A DNA stretch of 24,442 bases. Origin: a virus. Below are positions 15,020 through 23,602 of the stretch, piece by piece. Within the stretch, counting starts at the first letter, position 1. Each line of letters starts with the position of its first letter. The notes under the pieces were generated by a model, which worked only from the letters and a program-made list of their open reading frames with translations, did not search any database and had not been told where the DNA came from. The stretch covers positions 1 to 24,442 of the IMG/VR virus record IMGVR_UViG_3300020205_001992; one strand, 5' to 3'. The position numbers were made by a program, and so were the translations under genes.

Positions 15020-15450
15020 TTTACACTACCTATAATCCTTCAACTGGTCAGATCTATAGCACTGTTAAAAATTCTGAAACTGTGTTGCCTGAATCTACTG
15101 CTGACATTGGCATATTGCCAGGAGAATACAGCGGAAAAAAATATTGGGTAGTGTCAGACACAATAACTGAATTACCCACTGACCCCAGTTCAGATAGTTT
15201 GAAATATCGATTTGATTATGTCACTGGTGCCTGGCAGTTGGATACGGAATCATCAAAAATCATAGCAAGAGTCACAAGAAACAAAATGTTGGAAGCAATA
15301 GACCGTATCAATCCCATATGGTATGCCAGTCTCAACACTGACCAACAACAAGAACTGATCACATACCGTCAGGCCCTGTTGGCAGTTCCTCAACAGTCAG
15401 GCTTTCCAGAAACAGTGACTTGGCCCGTCAAACCCACCTGGTTATCTTGA
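15016..15450 (+). CDS. Tail-assembly-chaperone-like protein, partner of second fibre
   Basis: In this 144-residue protein the C-terminal part (about 87-142) has the recognisable pattern of the phage tail assembly chaperone domain (Pfam Phage_tail_APC): TRNKMLEAID, then LNTDQQQELITYRQALLAVPQQSGFP, then VTWPVKP. The sequence from LN to FP is the usual 'YRQALRDIP-Q-GFP' block. The N-terminal 80 residues are a separate beta-rich part (TYNPSTGQIYS). The start overlaps the fibre stop (ATGA) with no clear Shine-Dalgarno, so translation is probably coupled. Like the fibre tip it is AT-rich, so fibre tip and chaperone may have been acquired together. In known phages such proteins help fold or attach the fibre just upstream. 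Confidence 0.75.
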   Translation: MIYTTYNPSTGQIYSTVKNSETVLPESTADIGILPGEYSGKKYWVVSDTITELPTDPSSDSLKYRFDYVTGAWQLDTESSKIIARVTRNKMLEAIDRINPIWYASLNTDQQQELITYRQALLAVPQQSGFPETVTWPVKPTWLS

Positions 15451-15455
15451 TCAAG

Positions 15456-15462
15456 TTAAATA
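15456..15462 (+). promoter_or_regulatory. Late-promoter-like element TTAAATA
   Basis: TTAAATA ends seven bases before the ATG at 15470 in a 19-base intergenic gap that holds no Shine-Dalgarno. By analogy with T4 late promoters, transcription would start at or next to the ATG. It would begin the ejection-protein transcript. Confidence 0.5.
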
Positions 15463-15469
15463 TACGACT

Positions 15470-15844
15470 ATGAAAAAAAAATCCCGACAACTACGCACTC
15501 CTGACTTTGCAAGCAAGATATTTGGTGCCAGCAATCGCACACAAAACTTAATGGCCAATCCACAAACACGCGAGGCTTCGACCCAGCAAATTGTTCAAAT
15601 GATTGAACAATCAGGTGTACCTGCTTGGGCCTATGCCGAAGTAGGACGCCAAGCAGAAATGGCTCTAATGGACAAAAGCAAGTATCCCATGTTTGTAAAG
15701 TTCATGGTCGACCGCGGCTTGGACACAGAAGAAAATCTCAAGAAACCCGATCCACAAATGTTGGCCATGTTGGCCACCATTGGCAAAGTGGCTCAAACAC
15801 TGCCTGACAGTGCCATGCCTACACAACCACAAGCACAAGGATAA
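15470..15844 (+). CDS. Small hypothetical protein, first of the ejection cassette
   Basis: This 124-residue helical protein is basic at its N-terminus (MKKKSRQLR) and has no membrane segment. The ATG is followed by nine A residues and has no Shine-Dalgarno, features compatible with a leaderless message. The C-terminal half includes YPMFVKFMVDRGLDTEENLKKPDP and ends in a Pro/Gln-rich tail. I do not recognise the family. It lies four bases before the large internal protein gene, so a role as a small internal virion or assembly protein is plausible. Confidence 0.7.
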   Translation: MKKKSRQLRTPDFASKIFGASNRTQNLMANPQTREASTQQIVQMIEQSGVPAWAYAEVGRQAEMALMDKSKYPMFVKFMVDRGLDTEENLKKPDPQMLAMLATIGKVAQTLPDSAMPTQPQAQG

Positions 15845-15848
15845 CACT

Positions 15849-18800
15849 ATGTCAATGATGGCCTTAGCACAACAATTACAATCACAAGGTCGTGGTGGCG
15901 ATACTATCCTTGCACACATCAACCCTGCAGAAGCAGCCATGCTGGAATCACGCGGTGGTTCTGGCACACTCAACCCTGAAACTGGACTACCAGAATACGG
16001 CTTTTTTAGTGATTTGTGGGATGGTGTCAAAAGTGTATGGAACGACACGGTAGTGCCCACGGTTCGTAAACTGGCTCCTGTTATTATTCCTGCTGTGGCC
16101 ATATTTTTTCCGGCTGCTATTCCTGCCATTGGTGCTTGGTTTGGTGCCACAGGCACTGCTGCCGCAGTTGTGGGCACAGCCGCACTCAGTGCAGGTGTGA
16201 CCCTGGCTTCTGGCGGCACACTTGAACAGGCCATTGCGGGTGCTGCATTAGGTGCTGCTGCCAGTTATATCACACCTATCCTGGGTGCCAAAGCCAATGC
16301 ATTGTTGGGTGCTCAACTGAGTCCTGCTGTGCAAAGTTATCTGGGATCAGCCCTGGTATCAGGTGGTATTAGTGCTGCTCGTGGTGGCAGTGTGCGAGAT
16401 GTGTTTACTGCTGCTGCCACAGGTGCTGCCACAGCATACCTGGGCAGTCTGGCCAAGAACTACTATCAATCACTCAATGACAAGATACAAACTAACCAAC
16501 TGAACATCACACAGAAAACTGCTGACAGCAGCCTGATGGTGGCTGCTGATGCAGAAACTTACAAAAAGGCCGGTCTAACTGAAGCACAGGTTGCAAGAGC
16601 ACTGATGTCACAGGGTGTCAATCAAGAACATGCTGATTTGGCAGCCAAGAGTATTGTGGCCAACAATTCAGCAGAACAAACTGCTTTGATCATTGCTGAA
16701 TATTCAGGTAAGAATGGCAACTCTGTGTATAACAGCCAACTGGGCAAAGATGCTATTGCTGAAAGTGTGACCTTGGGCAACAACACAGACATCCTGTTGC
16801 GGGCTGAAGATGCCAGCATAATGGCCCAAGACGCTGTGGCTTTGAAAGCCCAAGGACTAAGTCAAGCACAAATCAAAAGTCATTTACAAGCATCAGGTGC
16901 CACTGAATACTATGCAACAGAAGCAGCCAAGATGGCAGCCAACGGAGCAGATGTTGCCAAAATTGCTGACTTTGTTCAACAGCGAGCACAGTACAACAGC
17001 AACACCAGTTCATACACTGCTCCTGGTGCTGGCGGTCAAGTATACAACAACACAGAATATGTAGTGCCTCGTGAAATTGGTCAGGTGATGAATGAACAAC
17101 AACAGATCCTGGCCGACTCAATACCATTGAGAGATCTAATCAACAGCAATCAAGTCACTGTTGAACAAGCAGCCACCCTGGCCAGCAGTGATTACACTGC
17201 TGACCAAGTTAGAACACTGCTGGATGTGGGGTATGATTCTGCAGATCTTGCAGATCTTGCTGCGGTGGGCATGCCTCCCAGCACTTTGACCACATTGGCC
17301 AAAACACAATTTGGTGAAAATCAAATCAATGATTTGTTTGAGGCTGGTGCCACAGCCAATGATATTGCCACTGCCAGTAGAATAGTTGATCGAGGGCAGT
17401 TGGATGTTGGCACTGCTACCCAACTGTTGAGCAAAGACATTGGTGGTGGAACCATTGACAACCTGGTGCGTCAAGGCAGTGCTCAAACAGTGGCCAACAG
17501 CAACTTGTCAGGTGCCACGGTGAATGCACTCAGCGGCAATGGCTGGGATCTAAACAAAGCAGTGGCATTGCAAAACTCTGGGGTTGATGTAAATCAACTG
17601 ATCAACAACAATGAGTGGAAAGCATACAATCAATTGGCTTCCGCACCTACAGGTCCAGCAGGTACTGTGCCTGTGCGAGATGCTGCTGGCCGGGTCAGTT
17701 ATTTTGAAGCCGCAACTGGCAACACATTAGATGCATCTGGTCGGGTTATAACATACGCCCGGGCACCAGAAGTTGGCGGCGGCACACAAACTGCTGGCAT
17801 AGGTGATGTTGGTGTGGAAGTTGCTGGAAGACCAGGCAAAGTTGGTCAAGAATCAGCAGTGCGTGGACCACTCACACCAGGCAATGTACTGGCGTCTGAC
17901 GCTGACATTGATAGTGGTCGTGCCACATTCAATGATGCAGCCAATGCCTGGGAAATGCCAGCACAAGCACCCGAATCAGAATACACCTACACAACACCTC
18001 CAGGTGAAACAGTGGGTCCACCTACACCACCTGCAAACGAATACACCTACACAACCCCTCCTGGTGAATTTGTGGGACCAGCACAACCACCCACTACCAG
18101 TCCGGTCACGCCGCCCACACAGGTCACTCCAACTCCGTTGCCACCTGTTGCACCACCTGTGTCTGCTGTTCCTCCCTGGATGCCTGATGGCAGTGTAAAA
18201 TACGGCGAACAAAATGGTGCACCAATATTTGTCACACCCGGCGGTGAATTGTACACTGGCACAGGAGATTTGCTGGGCAATGTGACACCTCCTGGACAGA
18301 CCATGGGTCCTCCAGCACCTCCTGCAACACAGCCACCTTTGTCACCTTTGGTTCCTGGAGACAGTACACCAAGACCTCCTGTGGTCAATGTGGATATTAC
18401 CCAACCACCACCTCTAACACCATTACAACCCACACCAGTGAATCCACCAGCCCCTGTGACTCCTGTTGTGGTTGAACCACCAGTCACGCCACCTGCTGGA
18501 CCAGCACCTGTGGAAGTGATCACACCACCCACACCTTATGTGCCTGTGCCTACTCCTCCAGTGGGCGAAGATCCTGCAACAAAATTCAAAGGATATGGTC
18601 CAATCACACCACTAATGTTTGGAACTGCAGGACAAGTAAACAATCCAGGCCTGAATCCAGGATTCATACAGCCTTCACCATACTACAACACAACCTCACC
18701 GGTGCAGAGTCAATACTACTATGGACAGCGTCCTTATCAACCAGGACCTGTATTTGACCAGGCCCTGTACAATCAAGTGCCCAACGCACCTGCAGTACCA

Positions 18801-18890
18801 TTTGGCCTACAGCAGATGTACACACCCACTGACCTCAATCAATACTTGAATCAGTTCACACAATCATCTGGGCCTGTGGCACCAAGATAA
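15849..18890 (+). CDS. Large internal virion (ejection) protein
   Basis: The 1013-residue protein starts at 15849 with AAGGAT six bases upstream; an in-frame ATG at 15780 lies inside the previous gene. Residues 18-50 (DTILAHINPAEAAML, GGSGTLNPETGLPEYG) form a motif I associate with internal or structural proteins of podoviruses. Residues 75-148 are strongly hydrophobic and Ala/Gly-rich, with room for two membrane spans. Residues about 200-600 are helical with repeated 'G-L-S-x-x-Q-I' type units, and about 707-907 are Pro/Thr-rich with a 20-residue tandem repeat. The C-terminus is Tyr/Gln/Pro-rich. This fits a protein packed in the head and ejected to form part of the trans-envelope channel. 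Function is inferred from layout and from the neighbouring transglycosylase gene. Confidence 0.65.
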   Translation: MSMMALAQQLQSQGRGGDTILAHINPAEAAMLESRGGSGTLNPETGLPEYGFFSDLWDGVKSVWNDTVVPTVRKLAPVIIPAVAIFFPAAIPAIGAWFGATGTAAAVVGTAALSAGVTLASGGTLEQAIAGAALGAAASYITPILGAKANALLGAQLSPAVQSYLGSALVSGGISAARGGSVRDVFTAAATGAATAYLGSLAKNYYQSLNDKIQTNQLNITQKTADSSLMVAADAETYKKAGLTEAQVARALMSQGVNQEHADLAAKSIVANNSAEQTALIIAEYSGKNGNSVYNSQLGKDAIAESVTLGNNTDILLRAEDASIMAQDAVALKAQGLSQAQIKSHLQASGATEYYATEAAKMAANGADVAKIADFVQQRAQYNSNTSSYTAPGAGGQVYNNTEYVVPREIGQVMNEQQQILADSIPLRDLINSNQVTVEQAATLASSDYTADQVRTLLDVGYDSADLADLAAVGMPPSTLTTLAKTQFGENQINDLFEAGATANDIATASRIVDRGQLDVGTATQLLSKDIGGGTIDNLVRQGSAQTVANSNLSGATVNALSGNGWDLNKAVALQNSGVDVNQLINNNEWKAYNQLASAPTGPAGTVPVRDAAGRVSYFEAATGNTLDASGRVITYARAPEVGGGTQTAGIGDVGVEVAGRPGKVGQESAVRGPLTPGNVLASDADIDSGRATFNDAANAWEMPAQAPESEYTYTTPPGETVGPPTPPANEYTYTTPPGEFVGPAQPPTTSPVTPPTQVTPTPLPPVAPPVSAVPPWMPDGSVKYGEQNGAPIFVTPGGELYTGTGDLLGNVTPPGQTMGPPAPPATQPPLSPLVPGDSTPRPPVVNVDITQPPPLTPLQPTPVNPPAPVTPVVVEPPVTPPAGPAPVEVITPPTPYVPVPTPPVGEDPATKFKGYGPITPLMFGTAGQVNNPGLNPGFIQPSPYYNTTSPVQSQYYYGQRPYQPGPVFDQALYNQVPNAPAVPFGLQQMYTPTDLNQYLNQFTQSSGPVAPR
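17979..18098 (+). repeat. Two 60-bp tandem units in the Pro-rich region
   Basis: Two adjacent units of 20 codons each begin EYTYTTPPGE and continue VGP with Pro-rich endings. A related PPGQTMGPPAPP segment lies further on. They form an extended Pro/Thr linker in the large internal protein. Confidence 0.85.
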
Positions 18891-18921
18891 CACTACAAAA
18901 AGGCGAGAAATCGTGAACACA

Positions 18922-18928
18922 CTAAATA
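18922..18928 (+). promoter_or_regulatory. Late-promoter-like element CTAAATA
   Basis: CACTAAATA (18920-18928) is identical to 4664-4672. Here it lies 22 bases before the ATG at 18951, leaving room for a short leader containing AGGAG (18939-18943, seven bases from the ATG). Confidence 0.55.
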
Positions 18929-18950
18929 TTAAACCAGCAGGAGAAGCACA

Positions 18951-19676
18951 ATGAGTTTTGGAAAATCAGGTGGCACACAAGTGACCACACCAGAGTTGAC
19001 ACCCGAACAGCGTCAACAAATACAAGCACAAAATCAGTTTTTTACTGAAACCATTGCTCCCACATATCAAGGTGCTGTGAAAGGTGCCACAGAACTGTAC
19101 AACACAGGTGCTCCTGGTGTGACCAAAGCAGCACAAAACTTGGCTGGCACAGCATATCAAGGACAAGAAGTACTTGGATCAACAGGTGAAAGTGCCCTAC
19201 GCACAGGCATCACAGGCTTGCAAAGTCTGTTTGATCCCAACTATGAACGCCAGCAACTGGACGCAGCACTGATGCCTGCTCAAATGCAATACCAACAAAA
19301 TTTGGCCAATCAACAGGCAGCATTTGGTGGTGCTGGCAACTTGGGGTCAGCCCGCAGTGCCTTGGCACAACAAGCATTAGCAGGACAAACACAAGCACAA
19401 CAACAAGCAGCCGCAGCCGGCGTGCTGAGAGACATTGCTGGTCAACGAGCCGGAGTTGGCTCAACCCTGGCACAGTTAGGTCAAGGCGGACTTGGTCAAG
19501 CCATTGGTGCTGCTGGTCAAGGTGTTACTGCCTCAATGGTGCCACAAGATTTATTCAACAAATACGCTGGTGTGATCTTTGGAACGCCCACAGCCAGTTA
19601 TAATCCAGACTTCAGTGGCACGCAAGGCAGCAGAATAAGCAAAACTGGCTACAATGTCGGCGTTGACTTCAAATAA
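18951..19676 (+). CDS. Gln/Ala-rich internal virion protein
   Basis: A 241-residue protein with a helical, Gln- and Ala-rich middle (about 85-165, including YERQQLDAALMPAQMQYQQ, ALAQQALAG and QTQAQQQAAAAG) and a Gly-rich region with short hydrophobic patches (about 165-200). Its size, composition and place between the large ejection protein and the transglycosylase protein resemble smaller ejection proteins such as T7 gp14 or P22 gp7. It has its own promoter-like element and a strong ribosome-binding site. No enzyme motif is visible. It may line or initiate the ejection channel; this is inference from context. Confidence 0.6.
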   Translation: MSFGKSGGTQVTTPELTPEQRQQIQAQNQFFTETIAPTYQGAVKGATELYNTGAPGVTKAAQNLAGTAYQGQEVLGSTGESALRTGITGLQSLFDPNYERQQLDAALMPAQMQYQQNLANQQAAFGGAGNLGSARSALAQQALAGQTQAQQQAAAAGVLRDIAGQRAGVGSTLAQLGQGGLGQAIGAAGQGVTASMVPQDLFNKYAGVIFGTPTASYNPDFSGTQGSRISKTGYNVGVDFK

Positions 19677-19687
19677 GGTATAACATA

Positions 19688-22432
19688 ATGGATTACACAA
19701 CAGATGCAATGGGAAATTATCAAGGCGATTATGGTGCTGTAGATCCCTACGCTGACGAAACAGAAGAACAACGGCGTTTGAGACTTCAGCGTGAAGCCCA
19801 GGCAGCCGCACAAACACCAGCACCCCCAGCACCTGTGGCACCCACGGTTGAAAAACCTCGTCCAGTCAAACAAACCATAACAACTGATCCTCGCACTGGC
19901 CAACAGACCATGAAGATTGAAGGGTCAGTCGAAGACTTGAGTGCTGCCAATCCCAACACACCCACAGTGATGCCGCCCAACTTTGATCGGATGTTGCAGG
20001 TAGAATCTGGCAACAGAGATTTTGATGCACAAGGTCGTCCCATTGTTTCGCCCAAAGGTGCAAGATATGCAGCACAAGTGATGCCTGCCACTGCTCGCGA
20101 TCCAGGATTTGGTGTGCGACCTGCTGCAGATGACTCACCTGCTGAAAGCAATCGTGTGGGCCAAGACTACTATCAGGCCATGCTCAACAAGTATCCAGGT
20201 CAACCTGAATTGGCTCGTGCTGCTTACAATGCTGGACCAGGAGCAGTGGATGCTGCCATCAAGAAATCCATGATGCAGGGCGGATCACCCCTGGACTACT
20301 TGCCAAAAGAAACACAAGGTTATGTGCAAAAAACTGGCGGCCAAGTACGCATGGAAAATGGAAAAGTAAAAGTTGGAGCACCGGCACAACAACAACCAGC
20401 ACCTGAACCTGTGGTCACAGCACAACAATTGGGCAGCCAAACATTTCCAATGACTGCTGCTCCAGCACCTGTTGCACCTGCTGAACCAGAACCCATGGCT
20501 GCACCAGAACCACAAAGTCCATACAGTCTGGCTTCAGGTCAACCCAGCCAAGGTTTGCAAATGCCAGACCAAGCACCGTCACCTGCTGCCATGCCTACTG
20601 CGGGTGCATTGCCTGCGGCACAACAACGCTTTCAAGAAATACAGGATGATCCTGGTGCATTATTGGCCTATCGCAATGACACTGCCGTACCAGAAAACCT
20701 ACGCAGACGAGCCGGTGAACGGGCTACTGAACTGCTGAACACAGAACGCAACTTGTCCAGAGCCGAAGCCCGCAGAGATGAACTGATTGCTTCGGGTGAT
20801 GGCAAAGCCATTGCCAATGCCATGCAAGGTCGTGGAGCCAAAGGCGAAGAAGGCTCTTGGTTGAAGTTTGTGTTTTTGCGAGCCATTGACAACCGCATGG
20901 CAGATGTAGAAGCAGAAAAACTGGGTCTATTACCCAGCAAATACGAGCAATCAACCATTGCCAATGCTGATGGCACACAGACTGCTATTGAAATCAAAAA
21001 ATCCAGTTCAGGCAAAGTACAAGAAGCCTACCGTATGGATGGTACACCACTGACCACAAAAGAACTCAACACATTGAATTCTGGTGCTAACTTGGACATT
21101 GTGGGCGGCACTTATGTAAATGACGCCACTGGTGAAGTTGGTCGTGTGGTCACAGACAAGAAAAATCCAACAATTAGTTATGTTCAAACTGACAAAGGAC
21201 GCAAGCCATTGACTGGTTTCCGTCCACAAAGCAGCGGCGGCAGTTTAGAACAACAAAATGTCACTCAACAACAACAGTTGACCAACAAACTGCATTATGA
21301 GCCTGCTATTGCTGCTGCCAGCAAAGGTGCCAGCACTCTTGCTGAATACAATGCTCGCGAAGGCACAAACTTTGCTATTGCTGGTCGCGACAGTCTGGGA
21401 CGCCCATTGGTGGTGGATCAACGCAGTAATCAAATGTTGCAAGCACCTCCTGCAGCACCTCCTGCAGCACCTCCTGCAACATCTGGTGGATCTGCACCTG
21501 CTGTTCAAAGCACAGCACCTGTGTCACCAAACGCAATGCCAGGTGTGTCTGGTAGCACACCAGGTGCAAGAGACAGAGCCGCAGAACAATTGAAAGCAGA
21601 ACAACAGGCAGCACGAGATGTAGGCACAGCAGAACAAAAACAATTTGTTGAAAAGGTCATGCCTGAAATACAGAAAAAAGGCGAAGATGGCAAGTTCATT
21701 GCTGACACACGCAGAACACAAGTGGGCATGCTGACAGGTACCAACAGTGCCATAATGGGCATATACCGTGGTTCAGGCACAGGCTATGACAAGGCTCGTG
21801 CTGTGATTCGCGACGCTGTGTCAGGTGCCTACAGTGGTGAAGAAGGTGGAGTCAAACTCAGTGAAGACCTACGCGGTATTTCAATTCCAGAAGAACAACT
21901 CAGTGCCTTGAAAGAATTCACACAACTCAACACAGGTATCAATGCCAAGACCTTGGCTGAAAATGCAGGCGAAGGTCCCAAATCTGATGCAGACATGAGA
22001 TTGAACCAAGCAGCCAACATGACCAACATTGGTGACTTGCCAGCGTATGCTGCACTCACAGGATTGACACGCAGTCAGTTTGCGGGTGACATCAACAAAC
22101 GCAAACAAGACTTCTTGAACGCCAACAGAGATACTTACAAAACGCAATCACAATTGGAAGGTGCCTGGTCAAAAGAAAAAGACATGTTGAATCGTCAATA
22201 CGAATCAATCTACCGAGCCAGACTCAACTACATTGATGCACAAATGGTGCAAAAGTTTGGTCAAGATTGGCGTAAGAAACCCAATGATGACACACAGGCC
22301 TTCTACAGAAATGCCAGCATACACAGTTTCAATGTGTTGCCAACACCCAACTACGATGTACAAACACAAAAGTTTGTGTATCCAACACAGCAATCAAAGA
22401 TAGCCGCAATGCGGGCCATTACAGGAAAATAA
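19688..22432 (+). CDS. Internal virion protein with lytic transglycosylase (SLT) domain
   Basis: A 914-residue protein. Residues about 97-190 are an SLT-type lytic transglycosylase domain: MLQVESGN, with E106 as the likely catalytic glutamate, then SPKGARYAAQVMPATARDPGFG (about 121-142) and AYNAGPG (179-185). This cleaves peptidoglycan glycan strands, as in the T7 gp16 N-terminus, to let the phage DNA pass the cell wall. The rest is long helical and linker sequence: a Pro/Ala-rich linker (about 230-300), charged helices (about 310-420), an APP-repeat linker near residue 590, and a helical C-terminus. A Gly-to-Ala change in the usual G-L-x-Q-V-M-P block (RYAAQVMP) is tolerated in many relatives. 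AAGG is about ten bases before the start. Confidence 0.85.
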   Translation: MDYTTDAMGNYQGDYGAVDPYADETEEQRRLRLQREAQAAAQTPAPPAPVAPTVEKPRPVKQTITTDPRTGQQTMKIEGSVEDLSAANPNTPTVMPPNFDRMLQVESGNRDFDAQGRPIVSPKGARYAAQVMPATARDPGFGVRPAADDSPAESNRVGQDYYQAMLNKYPGQPELARAAYNAGPGAVDAAIKKSMMQGGSPLDYLPKETQGYVQKTGGQVRMENGKVKVGAPAQQQPAPEPVVTAQQLGSQTFPMTAAPAPVAPAEPEPMAAPEPQSPYSLASGQPSQGLQMPDQAPSPAAMPTAGALPAAQQRFQEIQDDPGALLAYRNDTAVPENLRRRAGERATELLNTERNLSRAEARRDELIASGDGKAIANAMQGRGAKGEEGSWLKFVFLRAIDNRMADVEAEKLGLLPSKYEQSTIANADGTQTAIEIKKSSSGKVQEAYRMDGTPLTTKELNTLNSGANLDIVGGTYVNDATGEVGRVVTDKKNPTISYVQTDKGRKPLTGFRPQSSGGSLEQQNVTQQQQLTNKLHYEPAIAAASKGASTLAEYNAREGTNFAIAGRDSLGRPLVVDQRSNQMLQAPPAAPPAAPPATSGGSAPAVQSTAPVSPNAMPGVSGSTPGARDRAAEQLKAEQQAARDVGTAEQKQFVEKVMPEIQKKGEDGKFIADTRRTQVGMLTGTNSAIMGIYRGSGTGYDKARAVIRDAVSGAYSGEEGGVKLSEDLRGISIPEEQLSALKEFTQLNTGINAKTLAENAGEGPKSDADMRLNQAANMTNIGDLPAYAALTGLTRSQFAGDINKRKQDFLNANRDTYKTQSQLEGAWSKEKDMLNRQYESIYRARLNYIDAQMVQKFGQDWRKKPNDDTQAFYRNASIHSFNVLPTPNYDVQTQKFVYPTQQSKIAAMRAITGK
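21443..21478 (+). repeat. Three perfect 12-bp units (APPA linker)
   Basis: GCACCTCCTGCA is repeated three times exactly in tandem, encoding an Ala-Pro-Pro-Ala linker within the transglycosylase protein. Such a repeat can gain or lose units in frame. Confidence 0.9.
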
Positions 22433-22433
22433 C

Positions 22434-23174
22434 ATGGAAGAAGAAGTCAAGAAACTACGCGAAGCCGGATTCAGCGATGAAGACATCAATGCGTACATGC
22501 AAGAACAAAAATCATCCAGCAGTAGCACAGCACCTGGTCCTGTGAGTCCTGAACAGTCTGCTGATGCTCCTGTGCGTGTGGACGAAACAGTGCCTGACTA
22601 TGGTAGCACACCTGAAACTTCTTGGAAAGAAACAATAGGCACATTTGGCACTGCTGTGGCACCTTATGCACTGCCAGTGGCCATTGGTGGTGCAGGCCTG
22701 TATGGTGCCAGCACACTCAAAAGTGGATTCAATGCCATGAAAGAAAGTGCTGCCGCAAGAACAGCACAGGCCAACGCACAAATGGAAATGGCAAAAGGTA
22801 TTCAGCAGCGATTTGATAAAACTCAACAAACGAGAGAAGCCAACGCTGCAGCCAAAGCAGCCAAAACAGCACCACGAACATTTGCATCAACTACATCACA
22901 AACTTACAATGTGCCTACCAGCAATGTTCCACAACCTGTCTCAATGCCTGCATCTGCACCGCCACCCACAACTGCACCACAGATAAGCAATGCTCGAAAT
23001 ATTGTGCAAAAATTGGCTTTGGACAAGATCTTGCCTGCCATGGGCAACATGGCCAGCAAAGCCTTGCCAGCAGCACAAGTGGCTGCGGGATTGTTCTACA
23101 CCAGCCCAGAAGAAATTGCCATACTAAAGGCAGCAGAAGAGAAAAAGAAACGAGCACAAGGTATTAAACGATGA
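22434..23174 (+). CDS. Small membrane-associated structural/ejection protein
   Basis: A 246-residue protein with an N-terminal acidic helix (KKLREAGFSDEDINAYMQEQ), a Ser/Pro linker, a hydrophobic Gly/Ala-rich segment at about 71-93 (TAVAPYALPVAIGGAGLYG) that could span a membrane, a Gln/Ala-rich coiled region (about 105-145), a Pro-rich linker and a second weakly hydrophobic region near 205-225. The GFS-type helix resembles units in the large internal protein upstream. AGGA precedes the start, one base after the previous stop. Together with its position this suggests another internal or ejected protein. The family is not recognised. Confidence 0.6.
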   Translation: MEEEVKKLREAGFSDEDINAYMQEQKSSSSSTAPGPVSPEQSADAPVRVDETVPDYGSTPETSWKETIGTFGTAVAPYALPVAIGGAGLYGASTLKSGFNAMKESAAARTAQANAQMEMAKGIQQRFDKTQQTREANAAAKAAKTAPRTFASTTSQTYNVPTSNVPQPVSMPASAPPPTTAPQISNARNIVQKLALDKILPAMGNMASKALPAAQVAAGLFYTSPEEIAILKAAEEKKKRAQGIKR

Positions 23175-23602
23175 ACACAGCAGACCAACTAACCCAGGTA
23201 TTCAACGACAACTTTGTGGCATACTTCCGCAGCCATTCTGCACACCTAAACATTGTGGGTAGAAACTTTAGATCGGATCACAAACTGTTGCAGGGTGTGT
23301 ATGAACGACGCCAAGCACAGATAGACACACTGGGTGAACTGATCCGTACAGTAGGTGAGTTTGCCCCGCGTAGCATACAGGAGATATTAGATGCAAGTGA
23401 AATTGAAGACAGCACAGTTGATGGCGATAGTGAAGACCTGTTGGGCACAGTGCGTGACAACCTTGAAAGCCTCCGAGGCTGCTATGAAGAACTCATGGCA
23501 GTGGCTTCAGCAGAAGGTCACGAAGAAATAGCCAACTATGCACAGGATCAAATCCTGGACTTGGCCCGGAGTCTTTGGATGCTGGATTCAACTTTAGACT
23601 AA
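23171..23602 (+). CDS. Dps-like ferritin-family protein
   Basis: A 143-residue helical protein that follows the Dps pattern: SAHLNIVG then DHKLLQGVYERRQAQIDTLGE and LIRTVGEFAP, ending in the ARSLWML helix. Aligned by eye to E. coli Dps, ferroxidase ligands H51, H63, D78 and E82 correspond to H25, H37, D52 and E56, whereas D67 is replaced by Q41. Dps proteins form 12-subunit shells that oxidise and store iron and protect DNA. There is no Lys-rich N-terminal tail, so DNA binding of the E. coli type is not expected. The start overlaps the previous stop as ATGA, coupling it to the ejection genes. It may store iron, protect virion DNA or bind host iron; which is unknown. Confidence 0.75.
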   Translation: MNTADQLTQVFNDNFVAYFRSHSAHLNIVGRNFRSDHKLLQGVYERRQAQIDTLGELIRTVGEFAPRSIQEILDASEIEDSTVDGDSEDLLGTVRDNLESLRGCYEELMAVASAEGHEEIANYAQDQILDLARSLWMLDSTLD

